In this document: piece by piece, positions 1 through 12,364 of the stretch
Position numbering within the stretch: the first letter of the stretch is position 1
Layout: each line of letters begins with the position of its first letter
Source of the DNA: Armillaria gallica
Taxonomy: Eukaryota; Basidiomycota; Agaricomycetes; Agaricales; Physalacriaceae
Direction of reading: 5' to 3'
Length of the DNA: 64,000 bases
Assembly: GCA_037576215.1 (NCBI GenBank)
Contig: JBANDB010000018.1
Coordinates: 806,001 to 870,000, forward strand
The notes under the pieces: generated by a model
Seen by the model: only the letters and a program-made list of their open reading frames with translations
Database searches by the model: none
Told to the model about the DNA's origin: nothing
Made by a program: the position numbers and the translations under genes

Positions 1-1224
1 GAAGGGAAGGATATGGTTTCGCGGACTCATACAACAAGGACCAGCTACCGCTAGATGACTTGAAGATAACATACGACCAGAAGCTGAAATACACGACACT
101 CCAGTTCCGCGTAGCGCCGGAGGTGGCGAGGAGACTTCCTGGTCTCCCGGCTCCCTTCGATGAGTGCGGTTTCATATATTGCCTGGCTACGGATCCCGCT
201 AAGGAGACCCGATGCCTGTTTTCTAATCGCGTCGACAAAGATATCAGTTGGGTGTTGTTGCTTCTATGCATGCCGCTACTACGCTAACGTCTCGCAGTCC
301 ACATTTGTTTCAGTGCGATGGGAGACTGCGAGCTTCCAACTGACCTGGAAGCTGCCAAAACATGTGCTCGAAGCCTCGTTACTGAGAAACCCATTCCCCA
401 GTCATTCTTCGCCCTCCTTGATGCTTTGGACGAAGTACAGGATACCATGACGTGCAGCAAAGTAAATTTCCGTAAGCTCTTTCTACTCATATTGGCACCG
501 CTACATAACAGGTACTACAAGTCGGTTCCAGCTATATCCGGTATGAGAAGGGTGTCAACTTACCATCAAATTTGATTGCCCTTGGTGACAGCGTCATGAA
601 GGTCAATCCGATTTACGGGTAAGTCCACTTCTATCTGCTTCTCGATCAGTCCTACAAAGGTTGATCACGAACACAGACACGGATGCACAAAAGCCTTCTT
701 CGGTGCTATTTGTCTCAATGTCTTGCTGCAAAATTTGACTGAAATACATGAGAGCTTTTCCAATCGTTTCTTCCGCATGCAGGCTGATAAGATCGTACCA
801 CTTTGGTGAGTCGTTTTATAGGATGCTGTCGTGCTTTTGAAACAAATGTTTATTAGGAACGGAACAAAAGTGGGAGGTAAGTATAGTAACTGAGAATGTG
901 GTCATGGATCCACTAAGCATTATTTGAACCTAGATTACTTGTATCCAACGACAGTTCCAATTCCTGGAGAAACCTTATCTGAAGGCTCCTGGATTCGGTG
1001 GTACATGAAAAGGCTAACCATTCTGTCCTTTACGGTGAGGCTGCCCTTATCGTCACCGTTCCGAACACTCCATAATATGATATTTGATACGATCCCAGGA
1101 CGATCAAGCGGCTTCTGCGTTGTGGCACGTCAGAACGCTTCTTGCACCGTCGATAGACACTGTGCAACCGGGGCTGATATTCAAAGTACTGTGGAATTTC
1201 TTCAAGGACTCAGTTTCGTACTAG
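1..1224 (+). CDS. FAD-dependent monooxygenase-like protein, paralog 1 (5' cut by window edge)
   Basis: C-terminal two thirds of a class A flavoprotein monooxygenase-like gene. The first visible exon (frame of position 60) encodes the substrate-domain segment YDQKLKYTTLQFRV and PGLPAPFDECG. An intron at 247-297 restores frame into GDCELPTDLEAAKTCARSL and the conserved DTMTCS. A later exon carries the second FAD-binding (GD) motif ALGDSVMKVNPIYG, followed across an intron by HGCTKAFFGAICLN. The last exons encode TVPIPGETLSEGSW and DDQAASALWH, ending at TAG 1222-1224. Introns are 45-60 nt. The N-terminal membrane segment and the first FAD motif must lie left of the window. It converges on paralog 2. 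Family assignment rests on the GD motif and colinearity with the complete paralog at 6564-8768; the substrate is unknown. Confidence 0.82.
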
Positions 1225-2098
1225 TGCTACGAGCTCTTTTTTGTCAGATTGTTTGAAGAGAATGTCCACCGATAATGACACCCGCCCTTTTTTGTACAAT
1301 GTAAGGGCGAGGTATATCCAAAAACTGTAACTTTACCACCAAATACTAGCTTGTCGGTGTTGAACTTCGCTACTTTTCCCAAAACTATAAGTTCAAAGAA
1401 ATAATAAAAACCAAATGCGTGATGAGCCTCGGGCTTTCGAAAGAGACACCCAAACGTAGAAAGGACAGACCCGAATTCCGCAGGGCTGCTTTGCCTTGGA
1501 AAATTTGCTGCTGATCCAAGATAAACTTTTCGAGGACGTAACCGGCGTCTCAATATGCGAGAATATATAATCGTCTTCGGTCGAACCTCCATATCAATGA
1601 ATAAGCATAGGATTCTTTGACACGGAGCCACATATACTTCTGTCACGCTCGACGATCGGCTCTAGATCGTTATAAACCTCGCTCTGAGTGTTAACAAGCG
1701 CCTAAATTTTGGAAACTCCAATGAAGCTGATACGTATGTCTTTGACTTCTTTCAGGGTGCGAGGTAGATAAAATATTTCTCCAAAAGCACAAAGAGAGCA
1801 TATTGTCTTACCATCTCAAGTCAAGGGCTACTTCACTTGGCATGCCGACTTTTCTTTCGCGAGGCAAGATGATCATGTGACCGCGAATTGTATTTTACTG
1901 TCGAATCGTCGGCCCGAGTTACTTGGACGCGGCGTGCCCCGACGAATGCAATCCAAGTCGCTTTTGATTAAACCGCGGTCGTGAGTAGTACCTACGGCTA
2001 CTAGTACTTGGATGAGTATCCCTTAATGAAAGCACATAAACCAAAGCTCTCTGGTTTATCTATACCAGTCGCGTCGGGGATGAAGTTTGTCTACAGTT
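1225..2098. other. Convergent intergenic region between paralogs 1 and 2
   Basis: About 870 bases between two convergent stop codons. It must hold both 3' UTRs. I see no conserved reading frame, repeat or RNA gene in it. Confidence 0.5.
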
Positions 2099-4276
2099 CT
2101 ATTCGGCCGTAAAAAAGCCCTTGAAAGTAGCCCAGAGGACCTTCAAGATGATTCCTGGGTGCATCGCGTCGATCGGAGGTGCAAGCTGCATATTAACATG
2201 CCATAAGATGGATCCCACTTGCACATCCTACCGAAAAGGGGTGTCAGTTTCTTCCGACAGTGTCAGAACGCGTCCTCACATCAAATGAAAGCTTAATGAG
2301 CTGCCTAGTGTACCATCGCGCGAACCAACTATCAGCCAGTTTCTCTCCAGCAATCGGAACAGTGGTGTGATATCCGTAATCTAGACTCAGCACTTGATTA
2401 ATCTGCGTGTCAGGGGAAGATTAAACATTGCATACCCCAAACCTTGTCCGCGTCCCTGATGACGACGTTCAACCTCAACATGGAACACTGGAAATCGGCG
2501 ACCTACCAGAAAGGCGAGATCTTGTTCCCCTGCATTTCGAAAAACTCGGCCGAAAAGTCCTTCGGGATTCCAGCGGTGGCGTCGCGCTTTTGCAACAGCG
2601 TGTTGAGGCATATCGCGCCCATCAGTGCCTTGACGATTCCTTGCCTACAATACAATTGAACTCCAGCCTGGAAATTTGAAAGACATAGTACAGACATACC
2701 CAAAGAGAGGGTTGACTTTCATGACACTGTCGCCGATAGCTATCCAATTTGGTGGTAGACTCACGGCCTTGTCGAACCTTATATAACTTGCCCCAGCTGA
2801 GCGGCGACTCATTAGCTCGAGAGATGTCTAAATGTCCGAAAAGACCTTACCAAAGGGAACTTGACTGCATGTCATGGTATCTTCGACCTCTTCCAGCATA
2901 TCGAGTATCTGAAAAACCCACGGCGGTATAGGAACTCGAGTAACGATCGACTGCGCATATTTCTTCATCTCTTCAAGTGTCTGGGGAAGCTCGTCTGCGC
3001 CAAAAACGGCACAGCAGATATGAACTAGAATGCTTGGCGTGATGGAATGAATGATTAGGAATAGAAGAAACATACCAAGGTTCCCTTCGACACGCTGAAG
3101 CGTTATACCACGGCAGTCCAACTCAGGGTCGGCTATGCAAGCATAGATAAGCCCACACTTGTCGAATGATGCGGGAAGGCCGGGCAGTCTGTTCCCTAGT
3201 TCAGGAGGGACATGGAGCTGGACAGTCGAATAGACGATCTTTTGGTCGTATGCGATTTTTAGTTCGTCAAAGGGGAGTTTTCCACTGGGGTATGTATCAG
3301 ACTGTCCGTATCCCTCGCGTCGCAGCCATTTCACACCAGCAGATGCCGCACCGGTGCAATCTAATCTCTGGGCGGTTAGTCGCGTGTCCACAAAGAACCG
3401 ATTTCGCTGACAAACCGACAACCAAAGCAGCATTGATTTCTCGTGCACCTGCGGTGGTACGAATTGTCACGCGATCTATATATTCAGGGTTGGACGCGCT
3501 ACGTGATATGCCAGTGACTGTGCCTATTACTTGACGAATGTTCTTGTGACAACCACCGAGGACCAAACGGCGCAACAGCGTCTCAAAACCCCGACGGCTA
3601 GCGGTCAATGAGTCAGGGAGGACACCATTATACTGATCGTAAGGTTTCTTCGACCATCGTCCCCATGTCGAGACCACATGATCAGCAGGTGAAATGCTAG
3701 AAAACACATCATTGAAGAGCGGAAGCCAGTGCATTGAACACGTGCAGTATATCTGAGGCCTCGCATTCTTTTGTCAAGTTTGGAAAAAGATTGCATAGTG
3801 CCATGAAGGCAAATCGTTGTATGGGACCTGGTAGCTATTTGGTGAATATGCAGATGCTGGAACGACCGGAGACATACCATGTAAGGACTCATATTGCATG
3901 ATGCGGGAGCGGGTATTTTCCTGATTCCACGCGTCCTGGCGCTTCGCATCCGGCCGGTCCGCCCATACTTCCGGTTCGACGATAACGACCTCATCGAAAT
4001 GATCGAGGCAAACACGAGCAGTGAAGAGGCCTGCCAGACTTAAGAATCACCGTCAGTATTACATCGAAGGTAAATTATATACTCAGCTCACCTTCCACCG
4101 CAGATGACCGCTGTACCGTGAATCTTCTGACGCACGCTCCTAGAAAGCCCCAGCCGTTCGAGATCGAGTACGCAAGTCTGCTTTCTAAGGAGCCTGTGTC
4201 TGAGATGCCGCCAAAGGAGTGTCCCGGCACAGTATACAACAAAGGCTACGGCGCCAGCAGTCGATAGTAAACTCAT
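2099..4276 (-). CDS. FAD-dependent monooxygenase-like protein, paralog 2
   Basis: Complete multi-exon gene; ATG at 4274-4276 and TAG at 2099-2101 on the minus strand. The N-terminus has a hydrophobic stretch (AGAVAFVVYCAGTLLW) followed by basic residues, the pattern of a single membrane anchor. Next comes the first FAD-binding motif, split by an intron: KIHGTAVICGG then SLAGLFTARVC, with the acidic VVIVEPE that usually contacts the ribose. SRIMQYESLH and LETLLRRLVLGG follow, then LDCTGAASAGVKWLRREGYG and the second FAD motif AIGDSVMKVNPLFG/QGIVKALMGAICLN. The C-terminus ends GFFTAE. By family the enzyme should use FAD and NAD(P)H to hydroxylate or epoxidise a small molecule at a membrane; the substrate is not predictable. 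I found no disabling change. It diverges from paralog 3 across a 2.3 kb spacer. Confidence 0.85.
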
Positions 4277-6563
4277 GTTGGCGGACGAAGAGGAATGGGA
4301 GTGCTCGATATCAAAGGAAGATGTCCGAATTCTCTCTGATCATATACGTATTGCCTGACCCTTTATGATTTGAATTGAATTCAACGAAGCCGAAGTAGCC
4401 TTGTTCGTTCCTCCAAAAAAAAAAGTAGCCTTGTTTCCCAAATAGTAATACTAGACCGCAAATATGGCGTGTAAGAACCACATTGCTCCGCGCATTGAGG
4501 TACGCCGATCTCGTTCTGGAAAGTTTTTACACCACCATTGAACGAGTAGAGTATCCAACGTTCAAGGATGTGACTCTTTGTATGGATAATATACGTCAAC
4601 AGTTTTGGCTGTCATCCCGGCATGTCGTGCGCCGATGCACGCTGCGAAAGGGGTGAGAACTACAAGTGGAAAGAGTACTGCGGAGTTACGTACCAAATGG
4701 AAGGAGGTTATATTGGTCTTGGTCCATTGTTATACGGTTTGTACGACAACGGAATATAACAAAACTTATACTTCGGTCGACCAGAAGCTGAAGCAAGTAC
4801 AATCGAATGGTCACTCCTTCTGGCTGGACTCTGCGTTCACATTCTCCTTCCTTCCTGGTTCCTTCCAGCTGCTAGGGGGACGGTTGATAGAGGACAGTTG
4901 AGCCTGGGACGGTACGAAGGGTGGCATATTCACAATGGTGATTCGCCCCATCCTTCGGCAGCCGAATCTAAGGCAGCTTCGTCGAGTTACAAACGAGACT
5001 TAAGGGCCTTGACACGCTTGGAACCAGGTGAGCCAAAGACAATAGATGCATTGATCCACGTACCACTACTAGTTTCACCGTTGCCTAACTGGGCCCTGTT
5101 GTTCTGGAATACGCTTGCTGAAGCTGCAGGCCCGCTGACCTGATGACGGTCGAGCCGGACTTATAGGGTTGCGAATTAGGGAAGGCGACGGCAATAGTCA
5201 ATATATTGATACGGCGAACGAGGGTACTTTTGGTCGTCGCTTGTGCCACCCGTATGTTGACAGCGAGGTGCTCCTCTGTTAGTACGAATCTGGAAGAAAG
5301 TTACATCTAAGCTGCGCGACCTAGAAGAAAGGACCGAGGACATACACATGCATCCTTTACAATCAGTGACCTCTATTCTCTCCGGTCTCAGCTTCAAGCT
5401 TCAAGAATTTAGAAATCGCCCCGCGTGACACTTCCTCGTCGTGCAGCGTGAGATCGTTGTCTGGGTAGAAAAAGTGTCATGAAAATGAATGACATTATTT
5501 CGGGTGTTCGGCATTAGCAGCGTCATAAGACGTTCGCGGAACCCGTTTACGGTCGCCATCCAATGGTACTTATGGAGGTGAAAGCCGAGATAAGCCGAGT
5601 CCGCGGCAAGCTGAGATCTTAAGCAAAGGTTCAACCGGAACTTCAAAATGGCGAATGACGCAGTCCGGCTCCCCGCCTTCCACTGTAACTGACCAGTCGT
5701 AGTGTAAAGAAGGAGGTGCATCCGATGAGTGTAGCCCAGTCCGTTTTGGTATGCCAGTCCTTCTCTCCCTTCTAGGAACCTATGCTGACTGCCTGACTCC
5801 GTCTATCTCTGATAGCCTAGAAGCACCCAGTAGTCTCTGTTCTCTAGTCCTAATGGAACTCCAACTCGACATCCCTCACACGCAGAGCTGGCACAGGGAT
5901 TACCCTCGAGATCGTTTGCAAAACGAGATCAGGACATATGCAGAGGCTAATTTCGAGATCAGGCCGCAACGAGCCTCGAGGCCGTTGAAACACCTGCACT
6001 ACTCTCGCTGCGTTCGGCCGTGATGGGAATCGAAAATGAAGTGAGCTCACCCTGAAACTCGCATCGACGAAATCAGCAAGAACCCAGAGCTTCAGCGCAT
6101 AGAGGCAGCGCTTGCAAGCTATATCTTTGGCGATTCAAAGGAGCATTGCGAGTTTAATTGGATTTCTTTCCCACGTGGTGCTCAGTGCTCGGTGCTTAGC
6201 CGCCGGGAGTTGCGGCGAGGAAATACTGGTTGATTTGTCTATGATATAGGTTAGAGCTGGTCGGATATTTTCAAGCAGCAAACTGAGTCAGGGGAACGCT
6301 TTGGGCTTGGTTATCCGATCTGTGTCCCCGATGGTGCATGATGTGTGTACCGGCGCCAGGTACGTTGCAGCAAAAGACTTGCCGGCCTTACTTTTGAACG
6401 CCTCGATATTTATATGGATGGCGAGTCCATAGTTCCGACATTATGCGCTCTACGGACGCCAAAGATGTTGGCGGCAGCATTCCAAATCGACACTATCCAT
6501 CAGTGTTGCTACACGGTACTATATAATTCCCGTAGGCTGTAGCGCCGATATCTTGCTGTGACA
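4277..6563. other. Divergent intergenic region, no recognised gene
   Basis: About 2.3 kb between divergent paralogs 2 and 3, so it should contain both promoters. Short open frames exist (for example 4605-4901, 4898-5143, 5751-6023 on +), but none shows a recognisable domain or exon-intron continuity. An A10 run lies near 4417-4426, with the 11-mer GTAGCCTTGTT on either side of it. Confidence 0.4.
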
Positions 6564-8768
6564 ATGAACGTCGTAGCATGGACTCAGACTGCTGCTGTCA
6601 TATTCGGCATATACTACGTCGTGGTATACCTCGAACGTGCTTTACGGCGACGTCTTCTCCTGAAGCACACCTGTGTCTTGGATATCGATACTCTTGGAAG
6701 ACGGCTCCATAGCCAGAAGATCAAGGGCACTGCTGTTGTCTGTGGCGGAAGGTAGTCCTTCCAACTTATCTTGTCCTTCCTTCATTCACGCCGCATGGGG
6801 TTTTCAGTATCGCAGGTCTGGTCGCAGCGCGTGTGTGCCATGATCACTTTGAAGATGTCGTCATCGTCGAGCCAGAGACGTGGTTGAGCTCGGAGGACGC
6901 TAAACGTACCGATGCATGGAATCAGGAAAATAAGCGCACTAGAATTATGCAATACGGATCGTTACACTGTGAGTCCCATCCATCATATCCTATCATTCGA
7001 CCATGAACTTCCTGTAGCGTTACTTGCCATCGGCTATATGTCCTTGGCACGGTTGTTTCCCAACCTTGCAGAAGAATGTAAATTATCGTCCATAAAGTGA
7101 GCTCAGCTTTATTTAAACTTCGTCGTATATATATTAAATATATGTGTAGAATAGGTCCCAACGACCAGCATGTGCACATGTGGGGAAGCGAGGTCATCTC
7201 GCCTTATAAACAATACGGCGGTTCTCTGCCCCAAACGCTCTACCTTGGTCGTACAGGTCTCGAAACGCTTCTTCGTCGTCTCGTCCTCGGCGGAGATTAT
7301 AAAAACATCCGCCAAGTCATCGGGACAGTCATTGGTATCTCGCGAGATGTATCCAATCCCCTCTTTATCGATCGGGTGACGGTGCGTACTCCAGAGGGAG
7401 CCGTGTCCGACATCTCTACTGCACTTGTCGTTGGTAAGGCCCCACTCTGCACTCATATCAGCCTCCTCGCTAACCCGGTCTACTGCAGATTGTACCGGAT
7501 CTGCTGCTGCCGGCCTAAAATGGCTTCGGAGAGAGGGGTATGGTGTCGGTGACACATACGCAAAAAATGAGTTACCACTCGACGAACTGAAGATCTCTTA
7601 CGACCAGAAACTTCATTACTCAACCCTCCAATTCCATGTTCCTCCCGAGCTAGGGAGGAAGCTACCCGGACTTCCAGTGCCATATGATGAATGCGGGATG
7701 ATATATGTATTTATCCCAGATATAAACAAAGAGAACCGATGCATAAGTAGTCAAAAGATTGATGGTGATTTCAGTAAGTCGTTTTTCCTTTAAGCGACTA
7801 TAGTACTAATTGATCCCTCAAGTACAACTCTGTTTTACCGTCAACGGTTCAGAAAGTGCCGAGCTACCAAAGACTTTAGAAGAAGCGAAAGCATGGGCTC
7901 GAAGTCTTATCACTGAGGTTCCGATCGCAGAGGGGTGGTTTGCTATGCTGGATATGCTGAAGGAGGTGCAGGATACTATGACATGCAGTCAAGTCCGTAT
8001 TGGTAGGGTTGATTCTTCTCTTCTTTCAAGGACATTATCTTGAAACAGACCATCCCTGATAGCACCATCGACCTGGATTCAGTATGAGAGGGGAGTAAAC
8101 CTACCTTCGAATTGGATCGCTGCTGGAGACAGCGTAATGAGGGTCAATCCTTTTTTCGGGTGCGTATCTTCTGCTCTTCTTCAGATCGGACCTATAAGTG
8201 TGATACTATAGACAAGGATGCTCAAAAGCGATCTACGGTGCCATTTGCCTGAACAAGCTACTCCAAACCGTCGCGGTCTCAATACCCAAAGGATTTTCCA
8301 AGAAATACTTTCGGACGCACGTGGATAAAATTGAACCACTTTGGTACGTACCCCCAATCTTCCAATGTTCAAGTTCGGCGGCTCATGCATGGTGTCACAT
8401 TCAGGAGTATGACAAAAGTCGTCGGTATGTATCTGTGCATGCAAATAGCCTGTTCTGAACATTCACTTTGATTCTAGACTACGCATTCACGACTACGGTG
8501 CCGGTTCCGGGGGAGACCCTCTCTGAAGGTGCCTGGCTTCGCTGGTATATCAAGAAGTTGACAGACCTCTCCTTCACGGTAAGTCCGAATAAAATGTAGC
8601 GTGCCTGTCTGTGTTTGACGTAGTCGATAGGATGCTCAAGCAGGCTCAGCAATATGGCACTTTGGAGTGCTCCTCGCGCCGCCAACAGATCTCTTGCAGC
8701 TGACCCTTGTGTTGAAAGTACTATGGCACTTGATTAGGCGCCCATGGTGGGGATCAAGACTTCCTTAA
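6564..8768 (+). CDS. FAD-dependent monooxygenase-like protein, paralog 3 (11 exons, 554 aa)
   Basis: All exons can be joined in phase: 6564-6751, 6808-6968, 7018-7096, 7150-7433, 7489-7773, 7823-8002, 8063-8159, 8212-8343, 8405-8424, 8478-8578 and 8631-8768, giving 554 residues. Domains in order: hydrophobic anchor (AAVIFGIYYVVVYL) plus a basic stop-transfer; first FAD motif KGTAVVCGG/SIAGLVAARVC with VVIVEPE; TRIMQYGSLH; LETLLRRLVLGG; VDCTGSAAAGLKWLRREGYG; substrate-domain segment YDQKLHYSTLQFHV; second FAD motif AAGDSVMRVNPFFG/QGCSKAIYGAICLN; C-terminal VPVPGETLSEGAWLRWY and ending GSRLP. The GGSxAG and GDSVMxVNPxxGxG spacing is that of PHBH-fold (class A) flavoprotein monooxygenases. Exon 9 is only 20 nt. 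No lesion seen; the cleanest reference for the other three copies. Substrate unknown. Confidence 0.88.
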
Positions 8769-9354
8769 TGAAGAAGCTTCTGTAATCGCACTATTATGAA
8801 TACACCGGACTGATGGGAAGTCTAGCTAGCGCCGGTTCGTGGACATGTGGACACAACCTTTCTACTACTGTATAGAAGCTGTCTTCGTTACCGGCGAGAA
8901 AATACATACTTCTGATTTCGGAGACATGAAAGGAAAGCTTTTCCAAATTACCCTCGCTTGCGCATCTGGCCATTGATAAATGGTTCGAGGGGCACGAGGG
9001 GCCATTTGTTATGGACAAATAGCCATGTTTTTCCGGATGCGGTTCTTGGCGCGTTTTTGAGGTTCTGCAGGGCTGCTTTTAGGAAGGACAGTAAGGAGTG
9101 GAAGAATATTGTTAGCCAGAATGGCGGGAAGTGGGTAAGGAACCTGGAGAACTTCGCACCATACGAAGCAATCCTTTGATGTTAGCACAATCTAAGCGCT
9201 TTTTTTCAATCGACCTGACAATACAAATTTTCGATGAAGAACTGGTACTGACAACGAAGGAAAAGGATTCAACGCCTCACAAATAAACATCCTCAATACA
9301 TTGTACCATCGTGTCAGCTCACAAGTTAAATTTCCGTACTCTACAAAGCTGTGT
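8769..9354. other. Convergent intergenic region between paralogs 3 and 4
   Basis: About 590 bases between convergent stop codons. Short open frames only; nothing recognised. Confidence 0.5.
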
Positions 9355-11541
9355 TTATAGTGAGAACCTCGCTACGGACCTCTTGAAGGCACACCAGACA
9401 ACCTTCAATACAATCCCCGGCTCCAAAGCGTCGAGTGGAGGTGCAAGCATCATATTGACGTGCCATAATGCGGATCCTGCTTGCAAGTCCTTCGAAAGAA
9501 TTAGACGTCTCGACGAGAGCATGGTATAAGCTCACATCGAATGAAAGTATGATAAGCTGTCTCGTATACCATCGCGAAAGCCAGCCATCAGATAATGTCT
9601 CCCCAGGTATAGGAACAGTGGAGTGGTACCCGTAATCTTTGATTCGCAAGATCAGCTTGATTTCAGAATTGAAAATTGGACGATTGCTACCCCAGTTTTT
9701 GTCTGCATCCCTGACGACAAGGTTCAACACAATGGGCAACGATATTCCGGGAGCTTCAACTCACCATATATGTGAAATCTTGTCCTTCTGCATCTCGAAA
9801 AAATCGGTTGAAAAGTCTTTCGGGATGGCACTAGTCGCGTTGTATTTCTGGAGTAGCGTATTGAGGCAAATTGCACCCAAAAGCGCCTTTGCGACTCCTT
9901 GCCTGAAATGTGGTTCACGGCCGAAACGCGACTGCATAGAGTCGGGGGGAAACGCACCCGAAAAGAGGATTGACCTTCATAATGCTGTCTCCGATAGCTA
10001 TCCAATTCACAGGTAGGTTAACGGCCTTGTCGTATCGTATGTAACTCGCCCCAGCTGAAAGTGACCTGTCAGTCAATAGCGAGATTTTTGATAGAAATTC
10101 TCCTACAGAAAGGGAGATGACTACAAGTCATGGTGTCTTCGACTTCCTCCAGCATATCGAGCAGTTCGAATATTGATGGGGGTATGGGTTCCCAAGTAAC
10201 CATTGATTGCGCATACTTTTTGATCTCTTCGAGAGTTCGGGGAAGGTCATTCTGGCCGAAAACGCCACAACAGATCTGTACTACAAGGAAGACGTTGACA
10301 TTTTAGCCACATGCAACAGGGAGCGGCATACTATAGTTCCCTTCGACACGCTGAATCTGTATGCCCCGACAGTCCAACTCAGGGTCGGTGACGCAGATAT
10401 AGATGAGACTACATTTTTCGTATAGTGCGGGAAGGCCAGGAAGCCTGTTACCGAGCTCAGGTGGGACATGGAACGTAGATGTCGAATAGGTGACCATCTG
10501 GTTGTAAGCGATCTTTGCCTTCTCTAGAGGAACTTTACCACGAGGATATGTGGCTGACCGACCATATCCCTCACGCTGCAACCATTTCAAGCCTGCAGAT
10601 GCCGGACCAGTGCAATCTGCGCTCTTGCAATTAACCCCGAGTCCCGAGAACATCATGAGTTAATTTACGTACCAACAACCATTGCCGCTTTGATTTCCTG
10701 GGTGCCCCCTGCAGTCCGAATCATCACATGGTTGAGACGCCTAGAGTTGGAAGCGTCGCGGGAGACCCCAGTCACGGTACCAATAACTTGTTGAATGTTT
10801 CTGTAACGATCCCCGAGAACCATACGACGCATAAGGGTCTCCAACCCCGGGCGACCAGCGGTCATCGTATCAGGAAGTGTCCCGTTATATTGATTATACG
10901 GTTTCTTGGTCCATCGTCCCCACGTCGAACTTTGGAAATCAGAAGGCCCAACGCTAACGAATGGATTGCTGAATACCAGGTAAACGAAGCCAAACTGGTC
11001 AAACATACTTTACGTCCGACATCTCGCATTCTTTTGCAAGGTCAGGGAAAAGGTTACACAGTGCTTTGAAGGCAAATGATTGAATAGGCCCTAATCTTAG
11101 CTAGTCAGTTCCTCGAAGGGGTTCAAGGAAACTTTGAGACAACCTTGTAAGGACTTGTATTGCATGATACGAGAACGAGGTTTCGCTTGATTCCATGCAT
11201 CCTGGCACTTAGCCTCCGGGTCGTTCGCCCAAGCTTCCGGTTCGACGATAACGACGTCGTCGAAGTGATCATGGCATACCCTGGCTGCAAATAGACCGGC
11301 AAAACTTTCAGACAATTCCTCAGTATCGTGAAGGTGGTGAAAGCAAAAGCGGTCAGACTCACCTCCCACCACAGATGACCGCTGTGCCGTGGATCTTTTG
11401 TGTGGCATTTCTAGATAAGCCCAGCTGTTTGAGATCAAGTACGCAAGTCTGCTTTCGTAGCAGTATATGCCTGAGAATCCTCCAAAGCAACGATCCAGCA
11501 CAGTAAACAGCAAGAGGCAAGGCAATGGCTACGAAAGTCAT
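9355..11541 (-). CDS. FAD-dependent monooxygenase-like protein, paralog 4
   Basis: Complete multi-exon gene; ATG at 11539-11541, TAA at 9355-9357. N-terminal hydrophobic anchor (VAIALPLAVYCAGSLLW), then KIHGTAVICGG and, after an intron, SFAGLFAARVCHDHFDD with VVIVEPE: the first FAD-binding motif. SRIMQYKSLQ, LETLMRRMVLGD and DCTGPASAGLKWLQREGYG follow, then the second FAD motif AIGDSIMKVNPLFG/QGVAKALLGAICLN. The C-terminus shows VPIPGETLSDGW and ALWHVNMMLAPP. Organisation and intron positions match paralog 3. It is closest to paralog 2 in the N-terminal block (both have KQTCVLDL and KIHGTAVICGG). No disabling change noticed. Function as for paralog 3: FAD monooxygenase-like, membrane-anchored, substrate unknown. 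Confidence 0.85.
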
Positions 11542-12364
11542 GATGATTCTAAGGAGAAAGAAGGAACCTCCACGATATACAAAAGTCGCGACGCATAATT
11601 CCGGGTCCCGGTCTGCATATGTACCTTCCCTGAGTCCTGACAACACCGCCCGGTGTGGTGTTAATCTAGAGACCGGGTAGTAGGACCACTCCTATGTCTA
11701 GTGCTTATTTCTGAAAAAAGCTGAAGATGTCCATGTGAAACAGGTAATGTTATATCGAGCGCGGTTGCTTTTGACTGATTGCCGGAGGCGCATCTTACAT
11801 ACCCAACATGTCCATCGGACATGGAAATCCGCTGCGGGTGGCCTATGACCTTCTTTACTGGACAATAAGCAAGATCTACTGTGATTCAGGATGATATCAG
11901 CAGAACTAATGTGAATTCAATTGATATTGTAGGATATCGTCTGACTCAGTGTGGTCATGTATGATCACAGTAGTTCTACACAAGAATCACACATGATCAC
12001 ATCTTTGCTCTGGTTATTGATCACAACCTAATCACAACTCAATCATGACCCAATCACAACAAATCCTGCACTACTCACGCATCTGTTACCAGTCCGAGTT
12101 TACGACGATTCGGCGAATTTTTCCTTATTTTTAGGAACGACATCTGATCTCAACAAGGACAAGTAGAATCCTTTTATGGTAATTAACACTTTCTCTTACC
12201 TTCCTTTCCATCGCTTTTTTCATCTTTCTCAACTGGACTCTTCTCGATGACAGAGGCGACCCATTCTCTGAACCGCAACAATTGTACTGCGAGCGGACGA
12301 CGTTGAACGATACCGGCCGACGACAACAGCAGCCCCGCATCTGGAACTGTACCTACTAGGCCTT
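11542..12364. other. Non-coding spacer with ATCACA-rich tract
   Basis: Upstream region of paralog 4. About 11890-12065 is rich in ATCACA/TGTGAT words on both strands (see repeat entry). No gene recognised. Confidence 0.4.
11958..12062. repeat. Degenerate ATCACA-word tract
   Basis: A run of ATCACA, GATCACA and AATCACAAC words with irregular 6-20 nt spacing, preceded by oppositely oriented TGTGGTCATG and TGTGATT words near 11880-11955. It resembles a decayed satellite or a small non-autonomous element; I cannot define ends or a target duplication. Confidence 0.4.
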
